Assembly: GCF_026151205.1 (NCBI RefSeq)
Contig: NC_087078.1
Coordinates: 7,766,675 to 7,830,674 of the forward strand
DNA length: 64,000 nt
Source: Bolinopsis microptera
Taxonomy: Eukaryota > Ctenophora > Tentaculata > Lobata > Bolinopsidae
Direction of reading: 5' to 3'
The notes under the pieces are model-generated. The model made no database searches and was not told where the DNA came from. It was given only the letters and a program-made list of their open reading frames with translations. Positions 11,464 through 21,162 of the stretch are shown here, piece after piece (the stretch's first letter is position 1; each line of letters starts with the position of its first letter). The translations under genes and the position numbers were made by a program.

Positions 11464-12281
11464 AGTGGACTCTGTTTCTTTATTCTTCCTTTCTTTTTCT
11501 TTTTTTTCTATTCGGGCAATTCCATATATTTTCTTTTTCTTTGCATTATTTATCCACTATTTTTAAAAACAGCCGATTCAAAAGAATTGAAGCAAGAAGA
11601 GATATCAGCATTATTATTGATATTACACCTACATATCAATCAGGATAAGCAGTCGCTTTGTGGGTGTTAAAAACAGAACAACTGTAGAACCATCATGTCG
11701 AGAAAAATAGTTTGTATAAGTTCATTGGTTTTATTGAATGTTAGCTTTGGATTCTATAGAAAAGAATAATAATGGAGATAATAAATCTATTAAAATCTAG
11801 GAGAGGTGAACTTAATCAAAAAGTAAAATCATTATCAGCATTATTATTGATATTACACCTATCAGTGTACATATCAATCAGTTTTAACAGTTAATTTGTT
11901 AATGTTTGATGAAAACTGTTCAACCACCATGTTAAAAAATATACGTAATTTTATGTAATTATTGTGTATAATGTATTATATCGTATAAATTTATCTTAAA
12001 TTGGGATTTTTATCCATGGAAAACCGTCCCACTTGTGAAGCAGGACCGGAATATAACGAGTGTAAACTTCGGGAAAATAGTTGTCCATAGCCCAAAGAAT
12101 GCTAACCCAAACAGGATCGTGTACCGTAAACCACTGCGGCTAGCGCCTAAAATTGACAGGAAAGACATGATCATGACTCCCTTATCATTATTTAAATTAT
12201 CAATCTATCTGAACATTAGTCAGTATAACCAGCTGTTGAGAACAACAAAAGAATCACTGTTTAACCACCATGTCGAGAAAA

Positions 12282-15200
12282 GACGATCGGCATGAAAAAT
12301 GCGCATCTGATGGTTTTAGGACTCATAGCTCTACGATAAAGTTTTGTTTTGCAAACAATTTTCTTATGGGTATACATCTGATAACCAAACCCCCAAATGT
12401 ATCAGCCCTAAACTTGGACGGTCGGTGGGTAAATCAGCTGATATACCGTGTTTAACTGTACTAACTTGTCCGGTATAAATGGTATATCTAAGATAAACCA
12501 TTTTTTAAACACGAAGTTTGTAAAACCACATAATATGTTTGAAAGTGGTATATGTGCTGATATACCAATTTCATAAAAATCTGATGCCATCAATTTGATT
12601 TGAAAATGTATATTTGGTCAGAAATACCAGTTTTAACAGTAAAAACAAGGTCACAAAACATTAAAATGGTTCGATGATATAACCAGGTTTAACAGAAAAT
12701 CATCACAAGAACATTAAAATGGTACAGATTTAACACAGTTGTAACAGTAAAATCAGGTCACAAAAAAGTAAAATGGTTCAGAATTCCATTATAATCTGCA
12801 TAAAAGTGACCAAATGCAGTTTGAGCAGTGAAAAATAGCTGTAGTTTAACACAAGGATATAATTTTGCCCTGCCCCAGATAATGTGACCCAACGGGAAAG
12901 AAGATGACCCTGCCCCAATCAAGATATTACAATTATTATAGTTAAGATCAAGTAAGATATTATTTTCTATATATTTAATATCAAGTAGTATATATAACTG
13001 AAGTTAACAAGTGACACTTTCATAAATTTTTACGCATCGGAAAATCAATGACTAAAATAACCTGCTAAAAGTTGGCAAAACATTTTAACTCAAAAGGTTT
13101 AGCCATATATAACCCGCACATACATGTAATTATCACATGTTACCAACGTGTTCACGGTTCAGTGGACTCAAGGGAGCCTGTTGTTTGTTCAATGAGGTAC
13201 TAGTATAGTTAATATCAAGTAGTATAGTACTATTATAGTTAATATCAAGAGTATATTATTATTATAGTTAATATCATATATATTATTATTATAGTTAATA
13301 TCACACTAACATACGACAATTTCACATTTCACATATTATCTCTAAACCAGGATGAGATCTCTCACCTCAAACATATTAATATTGCAACATTTTACAGCCT
13401 ATTAAGCTCTTGAATGATCATCTCAATGTAAGGAATACATCAGACAAATATAATCGAAGATCATTTAAGATTGCAGAACGACAAGTAAAAATATAGATTT
13501 GACGATTAGTCTCAACTTGGTATCTCTAAAACAGTTAATTGAATTCCTGGAAAACGAAGACAAGTTTGGAACGAAGAAGTTTAAAACCATGATGAGTTGT
13601 TTTTGTATCATCGTTGAGAGTGAAAAGAGGGAAGTTACTCCCGTAACCTTTTACCAAAATGTAGCATTAAATAAAGAATCTCCTAAATAAAACGGGTATG
13701 TCTTAGTAAAATGGATAGATCAGAAAAGAGTTGGAAACTGTCACCAGAATTCGCAAAGTACCCATTTTAGTTATTTTGTCGACTTGGCTCCAGCCTGCAT
13801 AGTATACCTATCGAATTTTCAACGATAGACAACATTTGACTTATTTTTTTATCAAAAGACAGCATCTTCCTGCTAAAAAATTATCTAAAACTGTTGCATT
13901 CATGTCTGTTAAATCGTTCACATACTTCATGTTGGAAAGTCACAATTGATTTACCTTTTTTTATCTTAAATTGGCATTTCGTTTCGGCACATCCGACGGG
14001 AGTGGACTCCGCGGCGGAGCCGCGCCGGACTCCCGAGCGGACTCCGCAATCGTCCGATATATTTTAATAGCAATTGAAGGTCAAAATGGCGGGATCGTAT
14101 ATATGCATCATGTCATTAAGCTGATAAGTAAAAAACCATTATTTGTATATGCAACACCTACGCCAAGCGATGACATGAGGATGGAGATCACCCAGAGATC
14201 ACCCAGAGATCACCCAGAGATCACCCAGAGATCACCCAGAGATCACCTCAGAGATCACCCCAGATCTCCCAGAGGAGCATGTACGAAGAAACCTGTTTGG
14301 AGGCACCTTGATTAACAGTACACTGCACTGGTTATTTGCAGATAATAACTTTCTTTCTTTGACCCCATGAGATTGGACATGTTGTTTAGTTATTGAAATG
14401 TGACTTGTCCCATCTTTGGTGTTCAAATTTAAATTTTCATCCTTGATTGTTATAAATTCAAGATTTTAACGTTCCCATTTTTGCAGTTCACGTAGTTCGG
14501 AAATGAAGGCCAAGGTTTCAGAACCTAAAACACCTCCAGATCTACAAGCAGTACAGTCGAAGTCGACCTGCTGAATATGAAACGGAAAGAGTGCAATCTT
14601 GAGATTAGATTAGTCATGGACTCTGTTTCCCTTTATTCTTCCTTTCTTATTTCATTTTTTTCTATTCGGGGGCAATTCCAATAGATTTCCTATTTCTTTG
14701 CATTATTTATCCACATAGTTTTTAACAACGAGCCGATTCAAAAAATTGAAGCAAGAAAGATAAATCAGCATTATTATTGATATACACCAACATATCAAAC
14801 AGGATAAGCAGTCGCTTGTGGGTGTTAAAAACAGAACAACTATGAACCCTCATGTCGAGAAAAATAGTTTTTATAAGTTCTTGGTTTTATTGAATGTATA
14901 GCTTTGATTCTATAGAAAAGAATAATAATGGAGATTAAATCCTATTAAAATAATCTAGGAGAGGTGAACTTAATCAAAAAGTAATATCATTTATATCAGC
15001 ATATTATTGATATTAACAACCCTATCAGTACATATCAATCAGCTTTTAACAGTATTTGTTAATGTTTGATGAAAACTGTTCAACCACCATGTTTAAAAAA
15101 TATACGTAATTTTATGTAATTATTGTGTATAATGTATTATATCGTAAAAAATTTATCTTGAAATAGGGATTTTATAACCATGAAAAACCGTCCCACTGTG

Positions 15201-15447
15201 AAGCAGGACGAATATTATAACGAGGTTGTAAACATCGGGAAAAATAGTTGTCCTTAGCCCAAAGAAATGCTAAACCCAAACAGATCGTTACCGTAAACCA
15301 CTGCGGCTAGCGCCCAAAATTTGACAGGAACGACATGATCATGACTTCCCTTATCATTATTAAATTATCAATCAATCTGAACATTAGTCATATAACCACT
15401 GTTGAGAACAACAAAAGAATCACTGTTTAACCACCATGTCGAGAAAA
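12282..15447. repeat. Tandem duplication, unit copy 2, indel-rich
   Basis: This is the head-to-tail repeat of 9145-12281 with all landmarks in the same order. It differs mainly by one- or two-base insertions and deletions, many in short homopolymers, more than by substitutions. Every candidate exon of copy 1 is frameshifted here. Either it is a decayed duplicate or the consensus is of low quality. Confidence 0.85.
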
Positions 15448-16017
15448 AACTTGTTTAATTATATTAATTACATTATAATCATAATAGTGCACTAAATGGT
15501 TTAACGCTTGGGATCCAAAACCTTAAACATTTTTCAACCAAGACAATGTGTTTAAATTGTTTTGGAGGGGAGAAGAAGAGAAAGGATGACGAATCTTTTG
15601 TACGGAAATTGGAAATTATTTAAAGAAAAACTGCAGCAGAGGGAGAACTGAATGAGGTTTGAAGAAACAGGAAAAAGACTATTTGAAAATATTTGCTAAG
15701 ACTGTGCCCACTGTTTTGTTGTATATGTGATCGAAATCTTGTGTGTTCTAAAATTGGATGACTTATTAATAATTGATTTTCAGTTGAAAATATTTATCTA
15801 GAACTATTTATCTAGAGTAGCTATTTTGGTGAAAATTGATTTGCGGTTGAAAATATTTATGTATAGTGTGTTCTAAAATTGGAGAACTTGGTGAAAATTG
15901 CTTTCCGGTTGAAAATATTTATATATAGTGTGTTCTAAAATTGGAGAACTTGGTGAAAATCGATTTTCAGTTAAAAATGTTTATCTAGAAAATAAGGAAA
16001 ACAAAGACAAAAGCTCA
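15448..16017. repeat. Spacer with ~72-bp minisatellite
   Basis: Between about 15735 and 15990 a ~72-bp unit containing TGTGTTCTAAAATTGGAGAA and GGTTGAAAATATTTAT recurs about four times. The rest of the interval shows no gene. Confidence 0.7.
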
Positions 16018-16698
16018 ATGATCCCTGATGTAAACAGCCATATAAGGTTTTGGGCACTATACAGTAAGCTTTACCCCTTATTTATATAATATAAGTAAAT
16101 TTTTAACAGGACACACATAAACTATAATTGCGATTAATAAATAATTAGAAGGTTTGGCTCTAATTCGAACGTCTACATGGACACATAGTGTGGGGGCGTT
16201 TTCAACCTTATATTATCGATGAATCATGAAGAGGAAACAATTACAAGTTGTCCTGATTCGACCAAAAAAGAAGAAGAACAAAATCCAGCGTTTAATTCGT
16301 TTTTAAGATTCGTTTGACACATATCAAGAAAGTCGAGTAATCACTGAAGAAACAGATATAAATCCGAAGTAGTTAACGCAACCAGACAACATATTTACTT
16401 ATAATAATAATCTTTTAAGATCTGATAAAAGAATATGATGTTTAAAACGTAAACTAAAATGTTAATAAGGTTATTTTTAGCGCTTTTAATCTAAAATTCA
16501 CAAACTTAAGCTGATATATTGAAGAACTATAAATATTCACAATTTCCACAGTTATATTCAATTAGAACTCTAAAGAAGGAAATTGGGGGCAATCAAATTT
16601 AGAGCAAAGATATTTAAACCAGGAACTGTGTTTTAATTTTTAGTTTTATTCAATCGTTCGATTATCACTTCAGTCGCATTTTATATTTGTTTTTCAAC

Positions 16699-16923
16699 AT
16701 GGCCACGACATCGGGAAAAGAACCTCCACCAAGAAAACGTCCTAGAAATTATACAACATCTGAGACAGAGCTACTCCTAGAATTGGCTGAGGGAAAAAGA
16801 AGATTCTCGGTTGTAGATTCAGTACTACGGTTTCTGCAGAAAAGAAAAAGAAACGTTGAGATTACAAAAGACGTGAATGAGGTGAACGGTAAAATGACAG
16901 TACAGATTACTTATTGCCATTAA
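16699..16923 (+). CDS. Myb/SANT-like DNA-binding protein, N-terminal part (unit 1)
   Basis: A 74-residue ORF starting at the ATG of MATTSGKEPPP. A basic proline-rich start is followed by NYTTSETELLLELAEG and, after a variable stretch, EITKDVNEVNGK. This is the spacing of the first helices of Myb/SANT-like domains found in NAIF1-type and Harbinger-associated proteins. The tryptophan usual before the EIT motif is missing; compared with units 3 and 4, five bases are absent here. The rest of the domain seems to lie in the ORF at 17267, so this is either an exon or one part of a broken gene. Family assignment is by motif recognition only. Confidence 0.5.
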   Translation: MATTSGKEPPPRKRPRNYTTSETELLLELAEGKRRFSVVDSVLRFLQKRKRNVEITKDVNEVNGKMTVQITYCH

Positions 16924-16972
16924 ATCTTGATAATTCACCCAGTTAATTAACTGTCGTCATCTTCCATATATC

Positions 16973-17194
16973 ATGAGTTTAACGGAATTGAAATGTCCAA
17001 CATGCGATGAAAGCCTTGCTCACAAACCGTCGCTGTCAGTCCTTCGTGATAACTTGGCACGACACATACAGAACAGAAGCTTATGTCACAGCAGTCGAGA
17101 ACACATGGATATACAACAAGACTGTCGAACCTACTATCCACTAAGATGTTCAGTACGCTTCGTACCTAAGCGTACTGAACATCTTAGTGGATAG
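16973..17194 (+). CDS. Small C2HC zinc-finger ORF with hairpin-encoded tail (unit 1)
   Basis: 73 residues. Cys8, Cys11, His31 and Cys38 make a C-x2-C-x19-H-x6-C pattern suited to one zinc ion. The last ~23 residues are encoded by the 35-bp inverted repeat at 17126-17202, so the C-terminus may be a by-product of the hairpin. The ORF begins 49 bases after the preceding ORF ends. It is conserved in all four units, which argues for some constraint or very recent amplification. No named family. Confidence 0.45.
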   Translation: MSLTELKCPTCDESLAHKPSLSVLRDNLARHIQNRSLCHSSREHMDIQQDCRTYYPLRCSVRFVPKRTEHLSG

Positions 17195-17202
17195 TAGGTT
17201 CG
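17126..17202. repeat. Perfect 35-bp inverted repeat with 7-base loop (unit 1)
   Basis: Arms 17126-17160 and 17168-17202 are exactly complementary around the loop CGTACCT. Part of the right arm (GTACCTAAGCGTACTGAA) is repeated once more directly downstream. The structure recurs at the same place in units 2, 3 and 4. Confidence 0.95.
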
Positions 17203-17266
17203 TACCTAAGCGTACTGAAAATACGATAATATGGTCAATTAACTTAAGAAACAAGAAAGAGACCGT

Positions 17267-17557
17267 ATGAAATATAGAAAAGCTACCGGAGGTGGGCCAG
17301 CCAGAAAGACTCAGGCTCTCTTAGAAGCCGAAACTGCATGCTTGTCAAATCTACCACTAGAGCAAATAACTGGAATCGAAGGAGGACATGAGAGCGTCTC
17401 TTATAAGTTCCTACGCGACACTCTCCCCACTACACTAATGTCACAGATATTAGAGATATATCAATTTTCATATATCCTAGAACTTTGGAAGATGCCGGAT
17501 GTGGCATGCATCACTCATCACCTCGTTACTGCTCGTTGGCTAAGCTTAAGATTGTAA
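17267..17557 (+). CDS. Myb/SANT-associated ORF, C-terminal part (unit 1)
   Basis: 96 residues opening MKYRKATGGGPARK. A KATGGGP motif of this kind follows the Myb/SANT-like domain in many transposon-associated and NAIF1-like proteins. In units 2 and 4 the frame is open 12 codons further upstream from ATGGTCAATGAA, whereas here GAA is TAA, a stop. The ORF ends at RWLSLRL inside a 63-bp segment that unit 2 lacks. It is likely one part of a split or spliced DNA-binding protein with the ORF at 16699. Confidence 0.5.
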   Translation: MKYRKATGGGPARKTQALLEAETACLSNLPLEQITGIEGGHESVSYKFLRDTLPTTLMSQILEIYQFSYILELWKMPDVACITHHLVTARWLSLRL

Positions 17558-17827
17558 ACAGATTTTGCTCAGAAAACTTTAAATTTTCACGAAAAGACAA
17601 TTAATTTGATAAGAAGAGTATCAAACACCCTTACAAGTCACGTGACAGACGTTATCCGATCACGTGACAGCTTTTATATTGGTTAGCTAGTATCACATTA
17701 TTCAATTACTAGTGTATGATTCAATTAACATTGCCTTAGTTATCCTATGTGTCCTCGCCTTTATCCAGAACCCTTATCTATACCCTACCGATATCCCTGT
17801 TTATTTGTTCATAGTCTTCTATTCAAA

Positions 17828-18223
17828 ATGTGTATTTCTCATGACATTCTATACTACGTCCTCGATTACCTTTGCGATGAACACCTGCTACCTCTTATGG
17901 GGGTTAGCAATCTCTGGAGGAGGATGGCATTGGACCGCATAGAGGATCTGAAGATAACGTCGAGTAACCTTCATGCAGTGCTGCTACTGATAGCAGAATG
18001 TCCAAAACTGGAGAAATTGGACGTCACCTTCACAGGTGATGAGAGGGAGCAGACACTAAACAGTTTTATCAGCCTACCCTCAAACCTAACAGAACTGCGT
18101 TGCAGAGGTGCTATACCCGAATGGTGGTTAGCTTCCGTGTGCAAACGACTTCCTAAACTGTCAGCTGTGGAGATTATTGATAACCACACGATAACAGGAG
18201 AGTTCCTGATAGGGGCTCCCTGA
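17828..18223 (+). CDS. F-box/leucine-rich-repeat-like protein (unit 1)
   Basis: 131 residues from MCISHDILYYVLDYL; the frame stays open for 27 further codons upstream. Residues 3-36 fit an F-box (hydrophobic I-L-x2-V-L-x-Y-L core, then VSNLWRRMAL). Three leucine-rich-repeat-like strands follow: CPKLEKLDVTF, PSNLTELRCRG and LPKLSAVEIID. F-box proteins bring substrates to SCF ubiquitin ligases through Skp1; the substrate is unknown. The protein is short and has few LRRs. An almost identical copy is in unit 3, one of the few differences being Cys versus Trp at AECPK/AEWPK. Confidence 0.55.
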   Translation: MCISHDILYYVLDYLCDEHLLPLMGVSNLWRRMALDRIEDLKITSSNLHAVLLLIAECPKLEKLDVTFTGDEREQTLNSFISLPSNLTELRCRGAIPEWWLASVCKRLPKLSAVEIIDNHTITGEFLIGAP

Positions 18224-18883
18224 TGTAAACAGCCATATAAGGTTTTGGGCACTATAAAGTAGCTTACACCTTATGTTATATAATATAAGTATTATTATTT
18301 AACAGGATCACACATAAACTATAATTGCAGGATTAATAATTAATTAGAAGGGTTTGTCTCTAAATTACGAACGTCTACATGGACACATAGTGGGCGTTTC
18401 AACACTTATATCGATGAGCATGAGGAGGAAACAATTACATGTTTCTGATTCGAGCCAGAAAAGAGATGAACAAATCCTGCGTTTTTAATTCGTTTTTAAG
18501 ATTCGTTGACACATATCAAGGAATGTCGAGAAATCACTGAAGAAACAGATATAAATCCTGAAGTAGTTAAAGCACCAGACAACATATTTACTTATAAGAT
18601 AATCATTTATCTGATTAAAAGTAATATGATTTTTAAAACGTAAACTAAATGATAATAAGTGATTTTAGCGCTTTAATCTAAAATTCACAAACTTTAAGCT
18701 GAAATATTTAAGAACTATTAAATATTCACAATTTCCCAGTTAATTTGCAAGTAGAACTAATGAGAATTGGGGGGCAATCAAATTTAGAGCAAAGATATTT
18801 AAACCAGGAACTGTGTTTTAATTTTTAGTTTTATTCAATCGTTCGATTATCACTTCAGTCGCATTTTATTTTTGTTTTTCAAC

Positions 18884-19108
18884 ATGGCCACGACATCGGG
18901 AAAAGAACCTCCACCAAGAAAACGTCCTAGAAATTATACAACATCTGAGACAGAGCTACTCCTAGAATTGGCTGAGGGAAAAAGAAGATTCTCGGTTGTA
19001 GATTCAGTACTACGGTTTCTGCAGAAAAGAAAAAGAAACGTTGAGATTACAAAAGACGTGAATGAGGTGAACGGTAAAATGACAGTACAGATTACTTATT
19101 GCCATTAA
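18884..19108 (+). CDS. Myb/SANT-like DNA-binding protein, N-terminal part (unit 2)
   Basis: The translation is identical to the 74-residue ORF of unit 1, 2185 bp downstream. It includes the basic N-terminus, NYTTSETELLLEL and EITKDVNEVNGK. Identity across units points to recent amplification or gene conversion. Confidence 0.5.
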   Translation: MATTSGKEPPPRKRPRNYTTSETELLLELAEGKRRFSVVDSVLRFLQKRKRNVEITKDVNEVNGKMTVQITYCH

Positions 19109-19157
19109 ATCTTGATAATTCACCCAGTTAATTAACTGTCGTCATCTTCCATATATC

Positions 19158-19379
19158 ATGAGTTTAACGGAATTGAAATGTCCAACATGCGATGAAAGCC
19201 TTGCTCACAAACCGTCGCTGTCAGTCCTTCGTGATAACTTGGCACGACACATACAGAACAGAAGCTTATGTCACAGCAGTCGAGAACACATGGATATACA
19301 ACAAGACTGTCGAACCTACTATCCACTAAGATGTTCAGTACGCTTCGTACCTAAGCGTACTGAACATCTTAGTGGATAG
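19158..19379 (+). CDS. Small C2HC zinc-finger ORF (unit 2)
   Basis: Same 73-residue product as in unit 1, with Cys8, Cys11, His31 and Cys38. Its tail again overlaps the inverted repeat (19311-19387). Confidence 0.45.
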   Translation: MSLTELKCPTCDESLAHKPSLSVLRDNLARHIQNRSLCHSSREHMDIQQDCRTYYPLRCSVRFVPKRTEHLSG

Positions 19380-19387
19380 TAGGTTCG
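19311..19387. repeat. Perfect 35-bp inverted repeat with 7-base loop (unit 2)
   Basis: Arms 19311-19345 and 19353-19387, identical to those of unit 1. Confidence 0.95.
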
Positions 19388-19415
19388 TACCTAAGCGTAC
19401 TGAAAATATGATAAT

Positions 19416-19453
19416 ATGGTCAATGAACTTAAGAAACAAGAAAGAGACCGTAT
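19416..19453 (+). pseudogene. Myb-associated ORF, 5' fragment, cut by the LTR element
   Basis: Begins ATGGTCAATGAACTT and encodes MVNELKKQERDR, the open version of the upstream extension that is stopped in units 1 and 3. It is interrupted at the target site GTAT by the LTR element and continues at 29535. Before the insertion it would have been among the most complete copies of this ORF. Confidence 0.7.
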
Positions 19454-20168
19454 TGTTGGCCTCTCGGACCAACAAGACTCTTTAATTATAGGTGGTTCTT
19501 TGCTAAAGTTCCGTTCATTTGGCTGAATTTGTCGAATCCATTTCTCTTGAGAACTCAAAGTTTTAGTATACCTCCAAGTCAAATTTATTTTACGGATTGA
19601 AACAGTTAATTGAATTAACCCGTAAAACTCTTAGAGGCACAGCTACAGTGACTTTGGTCATTAGTCCAGTGAAACTTTCAAAATATAAAACACCGATAAC
19701 GGGTCTACTCAAATGATCCAGGGTGTTGGTCATTAGTCCGGAAAAACTTTCAAAATATACGGACCTTCAAATGATCTAGGGTACATAGTTCCGTGTTGAT
19801 TAGTTTCAATTGAGCATTAACGAGGCCACGCATCGGCGATCTAGAAGCCGTGTTTCGATGCGTCCTAACGGCAACAACACTGCCCGACTATATCTGAATT
19901 TTAGTTGCGATAGCAACAAGTTACAATTCGACGTAGCTCTCAAATAAGCTACAAGTTCAATTCAAATCGGAAATATAAAAAGACTCTCAATATATGAACC
20001 TTATCTCCGAAGGTATCTATTTAATGAATTAATGGAAGTATTATTATATTTGAAGGCTTATTATACTACTCTATCAATTGTGTTCAAGTAACCATAAATT
20101 GAGACTGATTAAAAGCTCTAAAATCTAAAATATAAAATATAAATAAACCACAACGGCAGTAGCCAAAA
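19454..20168 (+). repeat. 5' LTR
   Basis: Begins TGTTGGCCTCTC and ends GCAGTAGCCAAAA. A TATA box (TATAAAAA) is at 19974-19981, and a poly(A) signal AATAAA at 20142-20147 lies only 21 bases before the end. The termini are TG...AA and not the usual TG...CA. Confidence 0.92.
19974..19981 (+). promoter_or_regulatory. TATA box in the 5' LTR
   Basis: TATAAAAA sits about 190 bases before the LTR end, the expected place for a promoter driving full-length RNA. An identical copy is in the 3' LTR. No transcription data are available here. Confidence 0.55.
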
Positions 20169-20169
20169 C

Positions 20170-20187
20170 TGGTGCCCTCCTGGTTCG
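20170..20187 (+). other. Candidate primer-binding site
   Basis: One base after the 5' LTR the sequence starts TGGTGCCCTCCTGG. TGG at this position matches the complement of a tRNA CCA end. I could not assign the tRNA with confidence. Confidence 0.55.
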
Positions 20188-20224
20188 AATTGACGATCTC
20201 TTCATATCAAGCTTCAATTACTGA

Positions 20225-21067
20225 AACATCAAACTGAGTTGCAACAAACTTAACTACCACTATAATCAATTCTGCGTCTCTTGCGGATCTAGTTTGAAAA
20301 AGGCATTAATTTTTTGCTTCACTTGCCAAGAGTTAAATTCCCGCTGGAATAGATTTTGTCATAGTTGTGGGCAGCCACCAACCCCAACTGGAGAACAACC
20401 AGTGGAGAAGAAGGGTAACCGACGAACGGCATCACACTACAGACGTCCCAGAAGAGATCAGGAATGGTCCCAAGATCAATTTCCCTCGTCGTCTACTAGA
20501 GGTCAAAAGGAAACAAGAAGAGAAAAAGAAGAAACTTGTAAAGAATCAGAGAAGCAAGAAGAAGACAGATCTAAAAGTCAAAAGGAAACAAGAAGAGAAA
20601 AAGAAGAAACTTGTAAAGAATCAGAGAAGCAAGAAGAAGACAGATCTAGAGCTCAAAAGGAAACAAGAAGCGAAAATGGAGAAACTTGTAAAAAATCAGA
20701 GAGGCAAGAGGAAAGGACCAATCTGGAACCTGAATATGAAAACATCACACCCACAGGTAGCGATGTGGACTGGAGCCGGGTCAGCACTCCTTCAAGTTCA
20801 CCACCTCCTCCCCCGCCCCCTGAAAATCTCGACATAGAAATGGAAGAAACACAGTTGCCAGAATCGAGAGAAGAGGACAATGAAGCAGAACCAGAAGTCT
20901 GGTCAGAGGACCCGGTACGTACCACGGCTCATAGAAGGAAAAATGAAAAAAGGAAAGAGCCCAAAAAGAAGAAAAAGAAAGACTCTTCAGAGGGAAACCC
21001 CTCTAGCAACCGGACTTATCTGTCCAGCGAGGACGAATTTCTTGAATGTGATATACTTAGTAATTAA
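20225..21067 (+). CDS. Zinc-ribbon/charged-repeat protein of the LTR element
   Basis: The frame is open from the stop at 20222-20224 and has no ATG before its C-terminal third. It starts with three Cys pairs, CVSC (codons from 20273), CFTC and CHSC, like a double zinc ribbon, so the true start must come from a spliced leader, a non-ATG codon or recoding. After the ribbons are about three copies of a 25-residue charged repeat (QKETRREKEETCKESEKQEE in each), a proline run (seven Pro) and an acidic-then-basic tail with a KKKKKK run. No domain of gag is recognised. A nucleic-acid-binding or assembly role is possible but unproven. Confidence 0.6.
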   Translation, partial: NIKLSCNKLNYHYNQFCVSCGSSLKKALIFCFTCQELNSRWNRFCHSCGQPPTPTGEQPVEKKGNRRTASHYRRPRRDQEWSQDQFPSSSTRGQKETRREKEETCKESEKQEEDRSKSQKETRREKEETCKESEKQEEDRSRAQKETRSENGETCKKSERQEERTNLEPEYENITPTGSDVDWSRVSTPSSSPPPPPPPENLDIEMEETQLPESREEDNEAEPEVWSEDPVRTTAHRRKNEKRKEPKKKKKKDSSEGNPSSNRTYLSSEDEFLECDILSN

Positions 21068-21162
21068 TTTATTAATACTCAAAATCCAAAAAATCATGTA
21101 TTTAACGTGTTACCGGACAGCACCAAATTAACGGGGTTATAAATAAATATACCTATAGGTAT

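Larger units (their letters stand above)
9145..12281. repeat. Tandem duplication, unit copy 1 (~3.14 kb)
   Basis: The unit begins GACGATCGGCATG and ends CCACCATGTCGAGAAAA; the next base starts copy 2 with the same opening. Contents in order are the palindrome array, a repeated CCCTGCCCCAGAT motif (9720-9780), 30-bp tandem repeats, a GC-rich GGACTCCGCGGCGGAGCC hairpin (about 10850-10870), an 11-bp tandem repeat and two probable exons of an unidentified gene. Confidence 0.85.
16018..18216 (+). repeat. ~2.2 kb Myb/zinc-finger/F-box unit, copy 1
   Basis: The unit opens at CTGATGTAAACAGCC and the next unit opens 2.2 kb later with the same words. It carries four short plus-strand ORFs. The first ~620 bp differ from units 2 and 4 by many small indels, while from about 16640 on the sequence is nearly identical to the others. 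This could be a transposon-derived tandem array or a locally amplified gene. Confidence 0.8.
18217..19453 (+). repeat. ~2.2 kb unit, copy 2, 5' part (continues at 29539)
   Basis: Same order as unit 1 up to the second Myb-related ORF, where the LTR element is inserted after GTAT. The unit resumes at 29539 and runs to about 29992, then switches to an alpha-kinase fragment where unit 1 has the F-box ORF. Confidence 0.85.

Noticed and set aside
17495-17560. The 63-bp segment as a proven intron
   Set aside because: Exact GT...AG removal does not reproduce the unit 2 sequence, so it is kept only as an observation.
20170-20187. Naming the primer tRNA
   Set aside because: The complement contains a T-loop-like word but at the wrong distance from CCA for a standard tRNA, so the species cannot be assigned by eye.
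20653-20925. Minus-strand frame with a glycine run
   Set aside because: It is the complement of the proline run in the zinc-ribbon ORF.
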